Source: CAZXWN01 sp964644695 [NCBI: uncultured bacterium]
Lineage (GTDB): Bacteria; UBP4; UBA4092
DNA: 64,000 nt
Direction of reading: 5' to 3'
Assembly (NCBI GenBank): GCA_964644695.1
Contig: CAZXWN010000010.1
Coordinates: forward strand, 1 to 64,000
Part shown: in pieces, positions 34,714 to 44,335 of the stretch
Numbering within the stretch: position 1 is the stretch's first letter
Layout: every line of letters starts with the position of its first letter
Notes under the pieces: model-generated
What the model saw: only the letters and a program-made list of their open reading frames with translations
What the model was told of the DNA's origin: nothing
Databases searched by the model: none
Made by a program: the position numbers and the translations under genes

Positions 34714-36591
34714 ATGGATAATACAAATAAAACTGACTATCAGGAAAAGCTGGGTGGATTATTTCGCGCCAATGTCCTGATATGTGGTGGTACAGGATGT
34801 AATGCAGCGGATTCGATGGCTGTATTAACAGAGTTCCGTAAAGCAATTACGGATAAAGGCCTGGATAAGGAAGTCCGAGTCATTCAGACGGGATGCCGTG
34901 GCTTTTGTGCCATGGGTCCGGTCGTGATGGTGTACCCGGAAGGAATCTTCTATTGTCAGGTGCAGACCAAAGATATTAATGAACTGGTGGAAGAAACCTT
35001 AATCAAAGGGCGGGTTGTTGAACGGTTGTTGTTCAAAGAATCCGATAACCACAAAGCCTTACCGTACTATAAGGATATGCCGTTTTATGCGAAGCAGCGG
35101 CGAATTGTTTTGGAAAACTGCGGTATCATCGACCCGGAACGGATTGATGAATATATCGCCAGAGACGGATACAAAGCTCTTGAAAAATGTCTTTTTGAAT
35201 TAACTCCGGAAAATATTGTTGACGAGTTAAAGAAGTCTGGTTTGCGTGGCCGCGGTGGTGCCGGGTTCTCAACCGGAATGAAATGGGATTTCGCCCGCAA
35301 ATCCAAAAACGATAAGAAGTATGTTGTCTGTAACGCTGACGAAGGTGATCCGGGTGCATTTATGGACCGGTCCCTGTTGGAAGGCGACCCTCATCGATTG
35401 ATTGAAGGTATGACCATTTGTGCTTATACCATTGGATCGAATGAAGGATATGTGTACTGCAGAGCGGAATATCCACTGGCTATCCGCCGCTTGAAAATTG
35501 CAATGGCTCAGGCCGAGGAAATGGGCCTGTTAGGTGATAATATTCTCGGAACGGATTTCTCCTTCCATTTGAAGGTTAAAGAGGGTGCTGGCGCGTTTGT
35601 TTGCGGTGAAGAAACCGCTTTGCTGGCCTCTATTGAAGGCAAGCGGGGAATGCCCCGTCCACGGCCTCCTTTCCCGGCTATTTCCGGTTTGTGGAAGAAA
35701 CCCACCAACATCAACAATGTAAAGACCTATTGTAATGTTCGGGAAATTATTAATCATGGTGCTGAGTGGTTTGCTTCCATCGGAACTGAGAAGTCCAAAG
35801 GAACAGCTATTTTTGCTCTGACCGGTAAAATCAATAACACCGGTTTGGTAGAAGTACCCATGGGAATTACTCTCCGCGAAATCATTTATGAAATCGGCGG
35901 CGGTGTTCCGAATGGAAAAGAATTCAAAGCAGCACAGACGGGCGGTCCGTCAGGTGGATGCTTACCGGCAAAATATCTTGATACACCGATCGATTATGAA
36001 ACACTGGCCTCTCTCGGTTCCATGATGGGGTCTGGTGGTTTGATTGTCATGGATGAAGACTCCTGTATGGTGAATGTGGCGCAATTCTTCCTGGAATTCG
36101 TTATGGATGAATCCTGCGGCAAGTGCCCACCATGCCGAGTCGGTACCCAGCAGATGCATCGGATCCTGACCAAGATTTGCAATGGTCAGGGAACCATGGA
36201 AGACCTGGATGTTTTGGAAGAACTCTGCAATATGATTAAAGAATCTTCCTTATGCGGATTGGGTCAAACAGCACCAAATCCGGTGCTTTCAACTTTGCGT
36301 CAATTCCGTGATGAGTATGAAGCACATATTCTCCACAAAGCCTGTCCAGCCAAAGTTTGTAAGGCACTTCTGGAATTTAAGATTGATGAAGAAAAATGTA
36401 TTGGGTGTTCTTTATGCTCTCGTGCGTGCCCAACCAGCACTATCTTCAAGCGGACCGACGCCAAGAAGTATTATGTTGTGGAAGATAAATGTATCCGCTG
36501 CGGAGCCTGTTTTGATGCCTGTAAATTCGATGCGGTGTACAAACTAACCGGTCCGGATGCCAAACTTGCGGAGGTGGCTGAAAATGCCTAA
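34714..36591 (+). CDS. hoxF: NuoF/HydB-like NADH-oxidising flavoprotein with extra ferredoxin domain
   Basis: 625 residues. N-terminal thioredoxin-like [2Fe-2S] part (about 20-110, CGGTGC and CRGFC). Then the FMN/NADH domain (RGRGGAGFSTGMKW, CNADEGDPGAFMDR, CGEETALLASIEGKRG), an SLBB segment, and the [4Fe-4S] motif ESCGKCPPCRVGT with LCGLG. The C-terminus adds two ferredoxin-type [4Fe-4S] sites (CIGCSLCSRACP, CIRCGACFDACK). That extra domain is typical of HydB of bifurcating hydrogenases, not of HoxF. It is the NAD(H) entry point of the complex. Its stop overlaps the next gene by eight bases. Confidence 0.93.
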   Translation: MDNTNKTDYQEKLGGLFRANVLICGGTGCNAADSMAVLTEFRKAITDKGLDKEVRVIQTGCRGFCAMGPVVMVYPEGIFYCQVQTKDINELVEETLIKGRVVERLLFKESDNHKALPYYKDMPFYAKQRRIVLENCGIIDPERIDEYIARDGYKALEKCLFELTPENIVDELKKSGLRGRGGAGFSTGMKWDFARKSKNDKKYVVCNADEGDPGAFMDRSLLEGDPHRLIEGMTICAYTIGSNEGYVYCRAEYPLAIRRLKIAMAQAEEMGLLGDNILGTDFSFHLKVKEGAGAFVCGEETALLASIEGKRGMPRPRPPFPAISGLWKKPTNINNVKTYCNVREIINHGAEWFASIGTEKSKGTAIFALTGKINNTGLVEVPMGITLREIIYEIGGGVPNGKEFKAAQTGGPSGGCLPAKYLDTPIDYETLASLGSMMGSGGLIVMDEDSCMVNVAQFFLEFVMDESCGKCPPCRVGTQQMHRILTKICNGQGTMEDLDVLEELCNMIKESSLCGLGQTAPNPVLSTLRQFRDEYEAHILHKACPAKVCKALLEFKIDEEKCIGCSLCSRACPTSTIFKRTDAKKYYVVEDKCIRCGACFDACKFDAVYKLTGPDAKLAEVAENA

Positions 36592-38770
36592 TACCGATAC
36601 CCGACCTGAAATTAAACTTACAATCAACGGGAAAGAATGTACTGGCCGGGAAGGTCAAACCATCCTGGAAGTGGCCAATGATAATAGTGTATACATTCCA
36701 ACCCTGTGTTACCTGAAGAAGCTCTCCCCGGTGGGTGCCTGCCGAATGTGTATTGTCGAAGTGGAGAAAATGCCGAAAATCGTTACCTCCTGTTCGACTC
36801 CGGCAACCAATGGAATGGTGGTTCATTCCAACACCGAGAAACTTCAGAAAATGCGCCGAATGATTATGGAGTTGTTCTTCTCTGAGCGCAATCACTACTG
36901 TCCCTTCTGTGAAAAATCGGGTGGTGACTGTGATCTCCAGAATAAAGCATATGAAAACAATATGGATCATATTCGGTATCCATATTTATTCCCCAATCTG
37001 CCGGTGGAAAGTTCCCATCCGTATTTCTACCTGGACCACAATCGCTGTATTTTATGCTCTCGTTGTGTCCGTTGGTGCGATGAAGTAGAAGGTGTCCATA
37101 CGATAGATTTTGGCCATCGTGGCCGGAACACTCTCGTTTGTGTTGATTTGAACAGTCAGTTTGCCGGTTCATCCTGTACCTCTTGTGGTGGTTGTGTGCA
37201 GGCTTGTCCGACGGGTGCTCTTTTCAACAAGATGAGTGCATATCGGGGCAAGACCAAAGACTGTGAAAAAGTGGATACCGTTTGTCAGCAGTGTTCATTG
37301 GGTTGTGGAATCACTGTTTATAGTCGGGGAAACCATCTTGTGAATATTGATGGTGATGAATCCTCCTCCGTGAATGCGGGCCATCTTTGTGTGAATGGCC
37401 GATATGAACCTCTGACCAATCAGAAAGACAGAGTATTAAAACCGACCGTCAGTCACGGTTCCGGCAATGTTGAATTCAGTTGGGAAAAGGCTCTCGACCA
37501 TGTGGCGTATCGTTTACGTCGCTTGAAAAATGAAGACCCCTCTTCCATCTATGCTTACATCAGCCCGAAGATGACGAACGAATCCGTTTATCGGTTTATG
37601 CAGCTGTTCCGGGAAGTCATTGGGACCCCTAATGCCTATCTGCTCGGCTGCTATGAATATGAAAGTTACAGTAAGTCACTTGGCAAACCGAATACCGAAT
37701 TTGCCGCGTTAAATCTGGAAACCGATATGTCTGCTTTGGATGAATCTGACTGTATCGTGATACTGGGTGCAGACCCTGGCAAAACACATAAAGTGTTGGC
37801 GGCCAAGGTTCGCAGCCGGGTCCGTGCGCAGAAAGCCAAGCTGATTATTGTGAATGAAGATAAATCACAGCTTGATTTAATGGCTGATATTGCTGTCCAG
37901 TTATATGGTGGTACAGACGGTGTGTTATTAAACACCTTGATTGGACTGGAACTGACTTCTCCCGCCACCAAACATCAGGTGGAACTGCCTTACAGTCTCC
38001 GGGAAGAATTTTCGAACTACAGCCCGGAAAAAGCTGAAAAAGCAACCGGGATTTCCTGGGACAAAATCGTTCAGATTTCTCGGTTAATCAGTAAAGCTAA
38101 GAACCCGGTCTTTGTGTTTGGCACTGGATTGTCTCAACAGGATAATCCTGAATTGTTTGCGACTTTGGTGAATTTCATTCGTCAGGTAGGTTTCATCAAG
38201 GATGGGAAACTCCCATTGATGGGACTTCGGACAGGTGCCAATGCTCGGGGTGCTTTTGAAATCGACTTGATGATGCGCAGAGAAACCGGTGCTGTTTCGG
38301 CTTCCACGGGTCCGAATTTCCTGGACAAACTGGATCCGAAAGAAGCTAAACTGGTCTTCCTTGCCATGGGCGACGATGAAATTGAGTTGTTGGAAAATGA
38401 CTTGCACAAATTATCTCAGATTGAGTTCCTGGTGGTGCAAAGCAGTCATCCAAATGCCGCCCTTGCCCATGCGGATGTAAGTCTACCCAGCCCTGTATGG
38501 TACGAGAAGCAGGGTTCCATGAATAATGCACTGGGTAAGAGCCAGGGTATTATCCCTGTATTGCCAGCCACGGGTGAAATGTACCAGGAATGGCAAGTAT
38601 TTGGTGGATTAGCTCGCCGGCTATCTGCAAATGTTCCTGAAGGCCTGGCGGCAATAACCCAGGAAATATCTGAATTACAGGCGAATTATCGTTCCAAAGT
38701 AACCTCGGTGTCTGTGGATTCGCTTCCGTTCCGTTGCGTAGCTTTCCCGCTGAATGAGGGAGGAAAATAG
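36584..38770 (+). CDS. NuoG-like iron-sulfur subunit with molybdopterin-oxidoreductase-like domain
   Basis: 728 residues from ATG 36584, placed by the GGAGGTGG site and the overlap with the preceding stop. N-terminal [2Fe-2S] (CYLKKLSPVGACRMC), the His-Cys [4Fe-4S] motif (HYCPFC ... GGDCDLQ), two [4Fe-4S] sites (CILCSRCVRWC, CTSCGGCVQAC), then a MopB-type [4Fe-4S] site (CQQCSLGC ... HLCVNGR) and a MopB-like domain to the end. The first part equals HoxU; the last two thirds equal NuoG/formate-dehydrogenase type. A clear Mo-ligand Cys/Sec was not identified, so the second part may be structural. It connects diaphorase and hydrogenase parts. Confidence 0.9.
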   Translation: MPNTDTRPEIKLTINGKECTGREGQTILEVANDNSVYIPTLCYLKKLSPVGACRMCIVEVEKMPKIVTSCSTPATNGMVVHSNTEKLQKMRRMIMELFFSERNHYCPFCEKSGGDCDLQNKAYENNMDHIRYPYLFPNLPVESSHPYFYLDHNRCILCSRCVRWCDEVEGVHTIDFGHRGRNTLVCVDLNSQFAGSSCTSCGGCVQACPTGALFNKMSAYRGKTKDCEKVDTVCQQCSLGCGITVYSRGNHLVNIDGDESSSVNAGHLCVNGRYEPLTNQKDRVLKPTVSHGSGNVEFSWEKALDHVAYRLRRLKNEDPSSIYAYISPKMTNESVYRFMQLFREVIGTPNAYLLGCYEYESYSKSLGKPNTEFAALNLETDMSALDESDCIVILGADPGKTHKVLAAKVRSRVRAQKAKLIIVNEDKSQLDLMADIAVQLYGGTDGVLLNTLIGLELTSPATKHQVELPYSLREEFSNYSPEKAEKATGISWDKIVQISRLISKAKNPVFVFGTGLSQQDNPELFATLVNFIRQVGFIKDGKLPLMGLRTGANARGAFEIDLMMRRETGAVSASTGPNFLDKLDPKEAKLVFLAMGDDEIELLENDLHKLSQIEFLVVQSSHPNAALAHADVSLPSPVWYEKQGSMNNALGKSQGIIPVLPATGEMYQEWQVFGGLARRLSANVPEGLAAITQEISELQANYRSKVTSVSVDSLPFRCVAFPLNEGGK

Positions 38771-38773
38771 AAC

Positions 38774-39319
38774 ATGGCCAAGAATGCCAAGGTAAAAATA
38801 GCGACAGTGTGGCTGGGTGGATGTGCTGGCTGTCACATGTCTTTTCTGGATCTGGATGAACGGTTGATTGACCTGTCTAAATTGGTTGAGATTACCGCCA
38901 GTCCGATTACTGATATCAAGGAATTTCCCGAAGTGACCGTGGGTATTGTGGAAGGGGCTGTCTGTAATGAAGACAATGCGGAAGTCCTGAAGGCTCTGCG
39001 TGCCAAAGCCAAAATCTTGGTTGCGATGGGTGACTGTGCCTGCTATGGCGGTATTCCTGCAATGCGGAATCAGTTCAAGAAGAGTGTTGTTCTTGATCGG
39101 GCTTATATTGATGCCGAATCGACCCTGATTGGGGAAATTCCCCATTCCGCAGAAGTCCCTGAATTATGCGGGCAAGTTAAAGCTATTAAAGATGTGGTGA
39201 AAGTGGATGCTTATATTCCCGGATGTCCTCCGGATGCTGACACAATCTTTTATGCTTTGAGCGAACTTTTGGCCGGTCGGATTCCCGCATGGCCTGAAGA
39301 TAAACTCCACTTTGACTAA
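38774..39319 (+). CDS. hoxY: [NiFe] hydrogenase small subunit
   Basis: 181 residues, the short cytoplasmic HoxY type without signal peptide. The proximal [4Fe-4S] ligands are in [25 protein letters not shown] and PGCPPD. A 3-base gap and a GGGAGGAAA site link it to the preceding subunit. It conducts electrons from the [NiFe] site to the iron-sulfur chain of the NuoG-like subunit. Lack of a twin-arginine signal shows that the enzyme is cytoplasmic. Confidence 0.95.
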   Translation: MAKNAKVKIATVWLGGCAGCHMSFLDLDERLIDLSKLVEITASPITDIKEFPEVTVGIVEGAVCNEDNAEVLKALRAKAKILVAMGDCACYGGIPAMRNQFKKSVVLDRAYIDAESTLIGEIPHSAEVPELCGQVKAIKDVVKVDAYIPGCPPDADTIFYALSELLAGRIPAWPEDKLHFD

Positions 39320-39336
39320 GAAAGAGGATGGAGACA

Positions 39337-40758
39337 ATGAGCCAGACCATCATGATAAATCCAGTGACCCGGATTGAGGGCCACGCTAAAATTACCATCC
39401 AGCTGGATGATAATAAGAAAGTTAAAGACGCCCGTTTCCATGTAGTGGAGTTTCGCGGATTTGAAAAATTCTGCGAAGGCCGACATTTCTCTGAAATGCC
39501 CGCCATTACTGCGCGGATTTGCGGAATTTGCCCTATCAGCCATTTGCTGGCTTCCAGCAAAGCGGGAGATGCTATATTGGGTGTCACCCCGCCGAAGACG
39601 GCCCGGATGCTTCGTGAACTGATGCACATGGGCCAGATTGTTCAATCCCATGCCCTGAGTTTCTTCCACCTGTCTGCTCCGGATATGTTGCTGGGTTTTG
39701 ACTCTGACCCCGCTACCCGGAACGTAATGGGTTTGATTGAGAAAGATCCCGAAACAGCTCGTAAAGGGATTCGACTTCGGAAATTTGGACAGGAAGTTAT
39801 TAAAGCCGTTGCCGGCCGAAAGATTCACCCTGAATTTACTCTTCCAGGGGGCGTGAATAAACCGCTAACCGTTGCCGACCGTGATGCACTCCTGAAAGAT
39901 TTACCGGAAGCCTTCGAAACAGCGTTCCTGGCTATCGATATCCTGAAGGGTTTTATGGAGAAAAATCGGGAGATGGTAGATAGTTTCGCTAACTTCAATT
40001 CCAACTTCATGGGTCTGGTGACTCCGGAAGGTGGATTGGAGCACTATAACGGGAAGCTCCGGGTTGTAGATTCCAAAGGCCAGATTCTGGCGGACCAGGT
40101 GGACCCGAAAGATTACCTGTCCATCATTGCGGAAGCGACCGAAGACTGGTCATATCTGAAATTCCCCTTCTTCAAAGATAAAGGATATCCTGCTGGTGGA
40201 TATCGTGTCGGTCCTTTGGCGCGATTGAATGCCATCGACAAAATTGGAACGCCGAAAGCCCAGAAGGAATGGCAAAATTGGGATTCCATGAATGGTGGTA
40301 CACAGCACAGTTCCTTCTATTACCACTATGCCCGACTGATTGAAATTATCTTCGGGTTGGAACGCATTGAAATGTTGCTGAATTCTTCCGACATCCTGGG
40401 TCAGGATATTGTGACGACCGGATTCCCCAAAAATTCTGAGGGAGTGGGTTGTATTGAAGCCCCGCGCGGAACACTGTTCCATCATTACTGGGTCGATGAA
40501 GCTGGCCGCATTGAAAAGGTCAACCTCATAGTTTCCACCGGTCATAACAACCTTGCGATGAATGCTGCCATCACTGCCCTTGCTAAACAATATGTGAATG
40601 GTGAGGATGTCAAAGAGGGTATGTTGAACCGAGTAGAAGCCGGCATCCGGTGTTATGACCCGTGCCTGAGTTGCTCTACCCATGCTGTGGGCCAGATGCC
40701 GATGGTCGTTGATATTGTAAATATGGACGGTCAGGTGATTCGGACGATCAAGAAATAA
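39337..40758 (+). CDS. hoxH: [NiFe] hydrogenase large subunit
   Basis: 473 residues from ATG 39337, which has a GAGG site; ATG 39328 is close behind the ribosome site and less likely. L1 motif [10 protein letters not shown] and L2 motif DPCLSCSTH supply the four nickel-binding Cys. After the L2 His a 24-residue tail ([17 protein letters not shown] onward) remains, which must be cut by a maturation protease after nickel insertion; no hyaD/hoxW-type protease is in the window. HypA and HypB genes lie 6 kb downstream. The sequence fits group 3, NAD-linked bidirectional hydrogenases. Confidence 0.96.
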   Translation: MSQTIMINPVTRIEGHAKITIQLDDNKKVKDARFHVVEFRGFEKFCEGRHFSEMPAITARICGICPISHLLASSKAGDAILGVTPPKTARMLRELMHMGQIVQSHALSFFHLSAPDMLLGFDSDPATRNVMGLIEKDPETARKGIRLRKFGQEVIKAVAGRKIHPEFTLPGGVNKPLTVADRDALLKDLPEAFETAFLAIDILKGFMEKNREMVDSFANFNSNFMGLVTPEGGLEHYNGKLRVVDSKGQILADQVDPKDYLSIIAEATEDWSYLKFPFFKDKGYPAGGYRVGPLARLNAIDKIGTPKAQKEWQNWDSMNGGTQHSSFYYHYARLIEIIFGLERIEMLLNSSDILGQDIVTTGFPKNSEGVGCIEAPRGTLFHHYWVDEAGRIEKVNLIVSTGHNNLAMNAAITALAKQYVNGEDVKEGMLNRVEAGIRCYDPCLSCSTHAVGQMPMVVDIVNMDGQVIRTIKK

Positions 40759-40782
40759 CAATGCCTTTTATTAGTAATCCAG

Positions 40783-40812
40783 AGGCTCCTTCGATTCGGA
40801 GGAGCCTTTTTA
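40783..40812 (+). terminator. Terminator of the hydrogenase operon
   Basis: AGGCTCCT (40783-40790) pairs with AGGAGCCT (40800-40807), then a T-run. It ends the seven-gene structural block; the next gene has its own promoter-like sequence (TGGTAAAAT at 40841-40849). Confidence 0.85.
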
Positions 40813-40882
40813 TTTGTCAAAAGAGGGTCCGAATTGAATGTGGTAAAATTTCAAACATATAATGAGATGGAAGGAATATATT

Positions 40883-42049
40883 ATGTTTATTTGTAAAAAG
40901 GGAATTGGAATTATAGTAGCAATGATATTGGTGGCCTCCTGGGTGCAGGCACAGAATTCTATTTTTTGTTACCACGATGTCGCCGCTGGGGAAGATATGG
41001 CGGCCCCTTATGATATATCCGCGGACCAGTTCAAGGACCAGATGGATTTCTTGAAGCGGCATAACTACAATATAGTTCCTTTGTCGGCTTTTGCTGACTG
41101 GGTCAAATATAAAAAGCCACTACCCCCTAGCGCTGTTGGAATTTGTTTTGATGATAATTACCTCGGCGTTTATAAAAATGCCTTCCCCATATTGAAGAAG
41201 TACAAATTTCCGGCAACCAATTTTGCTCACACGAAATATGTAGGAGTCATGACCGCCAAAGACCATGCCGATTGGAAAGAATTACAGGAGATGGAAGACA
41301 GTGGTCTGGTTGATATCGGATCCCACGCTGTGACTCACACCCCTCTGGCTACTCTCCCCATTGAAACCGCTCGTTGGGAATTGACCGAATCAATGGCTGC
41401 ACTGCAAACTCATTTGAAAAAGAAACCCCGTCGATATTTTGCTTACCCCAACATCTCTTACAATGATGAGGTTGTTGCCGAGGTGGAGAAAGCCGGATAT
41501 GACGCAGGATTTTATGGAATCGAAGGTCCGGTGGATCCGGAAGAATCTCCCTACAAGATTCGGCGTTTTCATTCCTCACAACCTACCACTCTGGAACGGT
41601 TCAAGAAGATGCTTGGATTTAATGGAGACGACCCCAACGGCCCAATTATTGTGGACAACGATTCTACTAATTTCATTGTGACCGGGGACTGGACGACCTC
41701 TTCTGAAAAATACCAACACTACGGTGATAATTATCGCGTGACAATGGCTTCAGAAAAACCCGCACACCGTGCGATATTCACTCTTGAAATTCCAAAATCT
41801 GGCAAATATCGGGCCTATGCCTGGTACACCTCAGACTCCACCCGAAGCGTAGCTGTAACCTATAACATTACGGATGCCAAAGGGACCAGGCAAGTCAAAA
41901 TTAATCAGAAATCCAAAGGTGGAAGTTGGGTCTCTCTGGGCACCTTCTCATTTGTATCAGGGAAAAATGCCCGGATATCGGTCATTCCAACCGGCGCAAA
42001 AGCGGCAACCGTGGCGGCCGATGCTGTGAAACTTGAACCGGTCTTGTAA
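40883..42049 (+). CDS. Secreted polysaccharide deacetylase with C-terminal binding domain
   Basis: 388 residues from ATG 40883, which has GGAAGGA seven bases upstream; ATG 40862 is less likely. Signal peptide 1-24 (FICKKGIGIIVAMILVASWVQAQ). NodB domain (about 25-250): FDDNYLG carries the catalytic Asp pair, SHAVTH the zinc His pair, and YPNISYND the third motif. The C-terminal 130 residues (STNFIVTGDWTTSS, FTLEIPKSGKYRAYAWY) resemble the golvesin/xanthan-lyase C-terminal beta domain. Likely removes N- or O-acetyl groups from a cell-surface or extracellular polysaccharide. Confidence 0.85.
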   Translation: MFICKKGIGIIVAMILVASWVQAQNSIFCYHDVAAGEDMAAPYDISADQFKDQMDFLKRHNYNIVPLSAFADWVKYKKPLPPSAVGICFDDNYLGVYKNAFPILKKYKFPATNFAHTKYVGVMTAKDHADWKELQEMEDSGLVDIGSHAVTHTPLATLPIETARWELTESMAALQTHLKKKPRRYFAYPNISYNDEVVAEVEKAGYDAGFYGIEGPVDPEESPYKIRRFHSSQPTTLERFKKMLGFNGDDPNGPIIVDNDSTNFIVTGDWTTSSEKYQHYGDNYRVTMASEKPAHRAIFTLEIPKSGKYRAYAWYTSDSTRSVAVTYNITDAKGTRQVKINQKSKGGSWVSLGTFSFVSGKNARISVIPTGAKAATVAADAVKLEPVL

Positions 42050-42129
42050 AACAAATGGATAACGGTTGATTCAAATCAAGAACAATAATAGGCCTGAACG
42101 GTTACAATAAAATAAAGGAGAATCAGGAA

Positions 42130-42321
42130 ATGAGTTGGGCCTGCCCACATGAAGATGATGGACATTGTAATCGATTGAAGACAGACTGTGAACCGACCCG
42201 TAAAGGGTGTGTGTTACAGGGAAAATTGGTCCGAGCCATAGACTGTTGTCCAGAGGCGCTCCAGGGTTTTACTCCCTCATCTGAAGCCAGTAAAAATCAG
42301 GACAATCCTGAAACCGATTGA
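42130..42321 (+). CDS. Small Cys-rich protein, 63 residues
   Basis: Six Cys in a 40-residue stretch (CPHEDDGHC, DCEPTRKGC, AIDCC). AAAGGAG lies upstream at good spacing. I recall similar small Cys proteins in anaerobes, with the pattern SWACPH ... C ... KxGCVL, but no role is known. It could bind a metal or an iron-sulfur cluster. It sits 80 bases after the deacetylase and converges with the next gene. Confidence 0.65.
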   Translation: MSWACPHEDDGHCNRLKTDCEPTRKGCVLQGKLVRAIDCCPEALQGFTPSSEASKNQDNPETD

Positions 42322-42324
42322 TTC

Positions 42325-42621
42325 TTATTTCTCGGTGGATTCAAATTCGGCTTGAGTGATGAACCGGCCGCCTTCGATTTCTTTCCGTACCATTCGGCGG
42401 CGGGAATCAAATTCTACTCGAATCGGGATTCTCTGAAAACATTTCGTGCTGAGCGCTTCTTTCTGACAGAAAAAAGTTTTCCCGTTATCAGCCTGTGATA
42501 CTTCTGAATTCATTTGTATTCGTAATTTCAATTTTTCTCCACATCGATTACACACCAGATATAAAGACACGACATCCGGCGGTGGAGTGAGAAATGATTT
42601 TAATTTATCCAATATTCCCAT
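42325..42621 (-). CDS. Small CxxC protein, 98 residues
   Basis: Cytoplasmic protein with CNRCGEKL near residue 24 and further Cys at about 52 and 61, a possible zinc ribbon. N-terminus MGILDKLKSFLTPPP is amphipathic. GGAGAT precedes the ATG. It is the last gene of a minus-strand group (bioY, UroD-like, this gene). No family recognised, and the function is unknown. Confidence 0.65.
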   Translation of the reverse strand: MGILDKLKSFLTPPPDVVSLYLVCNRCGEKLKLRIQMNSEVSQADNGKTFFCQKEALSTKCFQRIPIRVEFDSRRRMVRKEIEGGRFITQAEFESTEK

Positions 42622-42644
42622 AATATCTCCATTTTATCAGACGG

Positions 42645-43640
42645 CTATTCGTAGCGGCAGTTATTTCGATACCAGTTCCACATCAGGTCATAGGATGATT
42701 TCGGCATTCCCTTAAAAATGACATTACTGGTAGAGAAGATATAACCGCCCCCCGGTTTCCCGTTATCCATGGCATACTGACAAGACGCCAGGATTTCTTC
42801 ATCGGTTCCTGTTTGCAACAATCCGCAATTAACATTACCAATGAGACAGACCCGTTTCCCGTATTTTGCTTTCACGTCCTTAATGTCCATATTCCCCTGT
42901 GGGTCGATGGAGTGGAGGGCATGCGGATGACAGTCAATGATCTGGTCCAGGATTAACCGTAAATCTCCATCGGAATGTTTTATTGTCCAGGCACCCATCC
43001 TTCTGTATTCCTCAATCAACTGCGCCAAATAAGGAGTGACGAATTCCCCAAACATCGCTGGACTCAAAAAAGGTCCCTGATTAAATCCATAGTCTGAACC
43101 TAACAGGAATCCATCCAGACCTGCTGCCATTATCTTTCGGGCCCACTCAAGAGAGTCCTCAACCTTCTTCTGTTCCCGGTCCTTGAGTGCCTCAGGCGTT
43201 TCATAAATAGCTTCCGCCAAAGCCATCATCCCATCCCCATCATTAATACTTAATGTGGAGTCGCCATGTGCCAGCAGAAGATGTCGGCCGCCATCCCGTT
43301 CCCGTAATATTCGGGCACCCTCCAAAAAGGTATCCAAATCGGGGAAATAAAACCCACAATATAACAGCATGGAATAATTGAATCGGTCTGCCGTTTTAAT
43401 GAACAAGTCAGCATTATGAATCAAGAACTCTTCCCTCTTGGAAGGAGACTCCTCCCATTCGGCTTGAGTGATGTAGTGTTCTCCGAAATATTCTTCCGTT
43501 AACTGCATCTCCAGTTCGAAATGGGGGACTATATCTGGTTGCCCACCTTCAAGGGCAATGATAGCGCGCTGCCGGGGTGTCGGGGGGGCATTAAAAAAGG
43601 GAACGGAAAAAGTTCCGTTCCCTTTTGAATTAGATGTCAT
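42645..43640 (-). CDS. UroD-family protein, second copy
   Basis: 331 residues. Fold features are TPRQRAIIALEGGQPDIVPHFE at the start, TIKHSDGDLRLIL and VCLIGNVNCGLLQTGTDEEI in the second half. HSDGD replaces the HxCGN zinc motif seen in the copy at 16238, so the metal site and reaction probably differ; it is not a standard HemE either. It starts six bases after bioY, so it is in the same operon, an unusual pairing. Role unknown; methyl transfer or decarboxylation of a small acid are possibilities. Confidence 0.75.
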   Translation of the reverse strand: MTSNSKGNGTFSVPFFNAPPTPRQRAIIALEGGQPDIVPHFELEMQLTEEYFGEHYITQAEWEESPSKREEFLIHNADLFIKTADRFNYSMLLYCGFYFPDLDTFLEGARILRERDGGRHLLLAHGDSTLSINDGDGMMALAEAIYETPEALKDREQKKVEDSLEWARKIMAAGLDGFLLGSDYGFNQGPFLSPAMFGEFVTPYLAQLIEEYRRMGAWTIKHSDGDLRLILDQIIDCHPHALHSIDPQGNMDIKDVKAKYGKRVCLIGNVNCGLLQTGTDEEILASCQYAMDNGKPGGGYIFSTSNVIFKGMPKSSYDLMWNWYRNNCRYE

Positions 43641-43645
43641 GTTGA

Positions 43646-44215
43646 TTAAGACCTGATTTGGGGAGCAATTAAACGGCCTAAACCCACAGCAGGAATTATC
43701 TTCAGTAAATCACCGGCCACAAAGGGTAAGGTCCCCATCGTGAAAAGTGTTCCCGGGTGATGGATGCCCGTCAGTAATCCTAACCATACCAGACCGAATC
43801 CATGAATCATTCCGAAGTCAGCAACAACCATGATGGCTGCCAGCCCCGGAAATGTCCGGGTCCAGGTATAACGATCCGTCATATATCCCACGAACCAGGC
43901 CGCTGCAACAAACCCCACCATATACCCGCCCGTCGGTCCCGGCAGGTTGGCGCCACCGAAAGTCATTAAATACATCAACACGCTGGCGGCGCTGGCATGG
44001 GCTCCGAGAGTCATTCCTAATAAAAGTACGGCAAAAGTCTGTAATGTGATTGGAATGGGTGTCCAGGGCAGGGGAATCCTGATGGCGCTTGAGAGGGCCA
44101 GAAGCAGGGTTCCTGTGGCTACTAGTGCCAGAGTCTGGGGAAGGGTGGCTTCCCGGCGCCATTGAAGGGCGGACTCTTTTAAAGTCTCTATTTTGGTCCA
44201 AGTCGTTGTCGTCAT
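43646..44215 (-). CDS. bioY: BioY biotin transporter substrate-binding subunit
   Basis: 189 residues, six membrane helices. Typical BioY features: LSSAIRIPLPWTPIPITLQTFAV, LGMTLGAHAS and GGANLPGPTGGYMVGF, and AGDLLKI near the end. Start ATG 44215 follows GGAGG; a TTG four codons upstream is unlikely. BioY is the S component of an ECF transporter and can work alone or with EcfA/EcfT, which are not in the window. It imports biotin. Operon with the UroD-like gene. Confidence 0.93.
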   Translation of the reverse strand: MTTTTWTKIETLKESALQWRREATLPQTLALVATGTLLLALSSAIRIPLPWTPIPITLQTFAVLLLGMTLGAHASAASVLMYLMTFGGANLPGPTGGYMVGFVAAAWFVGYMTDRYTWTRTFPGLAAIMVVADFGMIHGFGLVWLGLLTGIHHPGTLFTMGTLPFVAGDLLKIIPAVGLGRLIAPQIRS

Positions 44216-44281
44216 GAATTCCTCCAAATAAAGTCTATTTTAGGGGAATAACCCTGATGGGAGCAAGTGTACCCTGATCCC

Positions 44282-44325
44282 AAAAAAAACGCACCCCCAG
44301 CCAAGGGAAGGAATTCTGGGGGTGC
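44282..44325 (-). terminator. Terminator of the sigma factor operon
   Basis: On the minus strand GCACCCCCAG ... CTGGGGGTGC (44291-44300 and 44316-44325) is followed by a long T-run (A's at 44282-44289). It ends the operon ending at 44336. Confidence 0.88.
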
Positions 44326-44335
44326 TATGCTTAGC

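Noticed and set aside
36584-38770. Formate dehydrogenase instead of a hydrogenase subunit
   Set aside because: The gene is locked between NuoF-like and [NiFe] hydrogenase genes with overlaps and short gaps, and no Cys/Sec metal ligand was seen.
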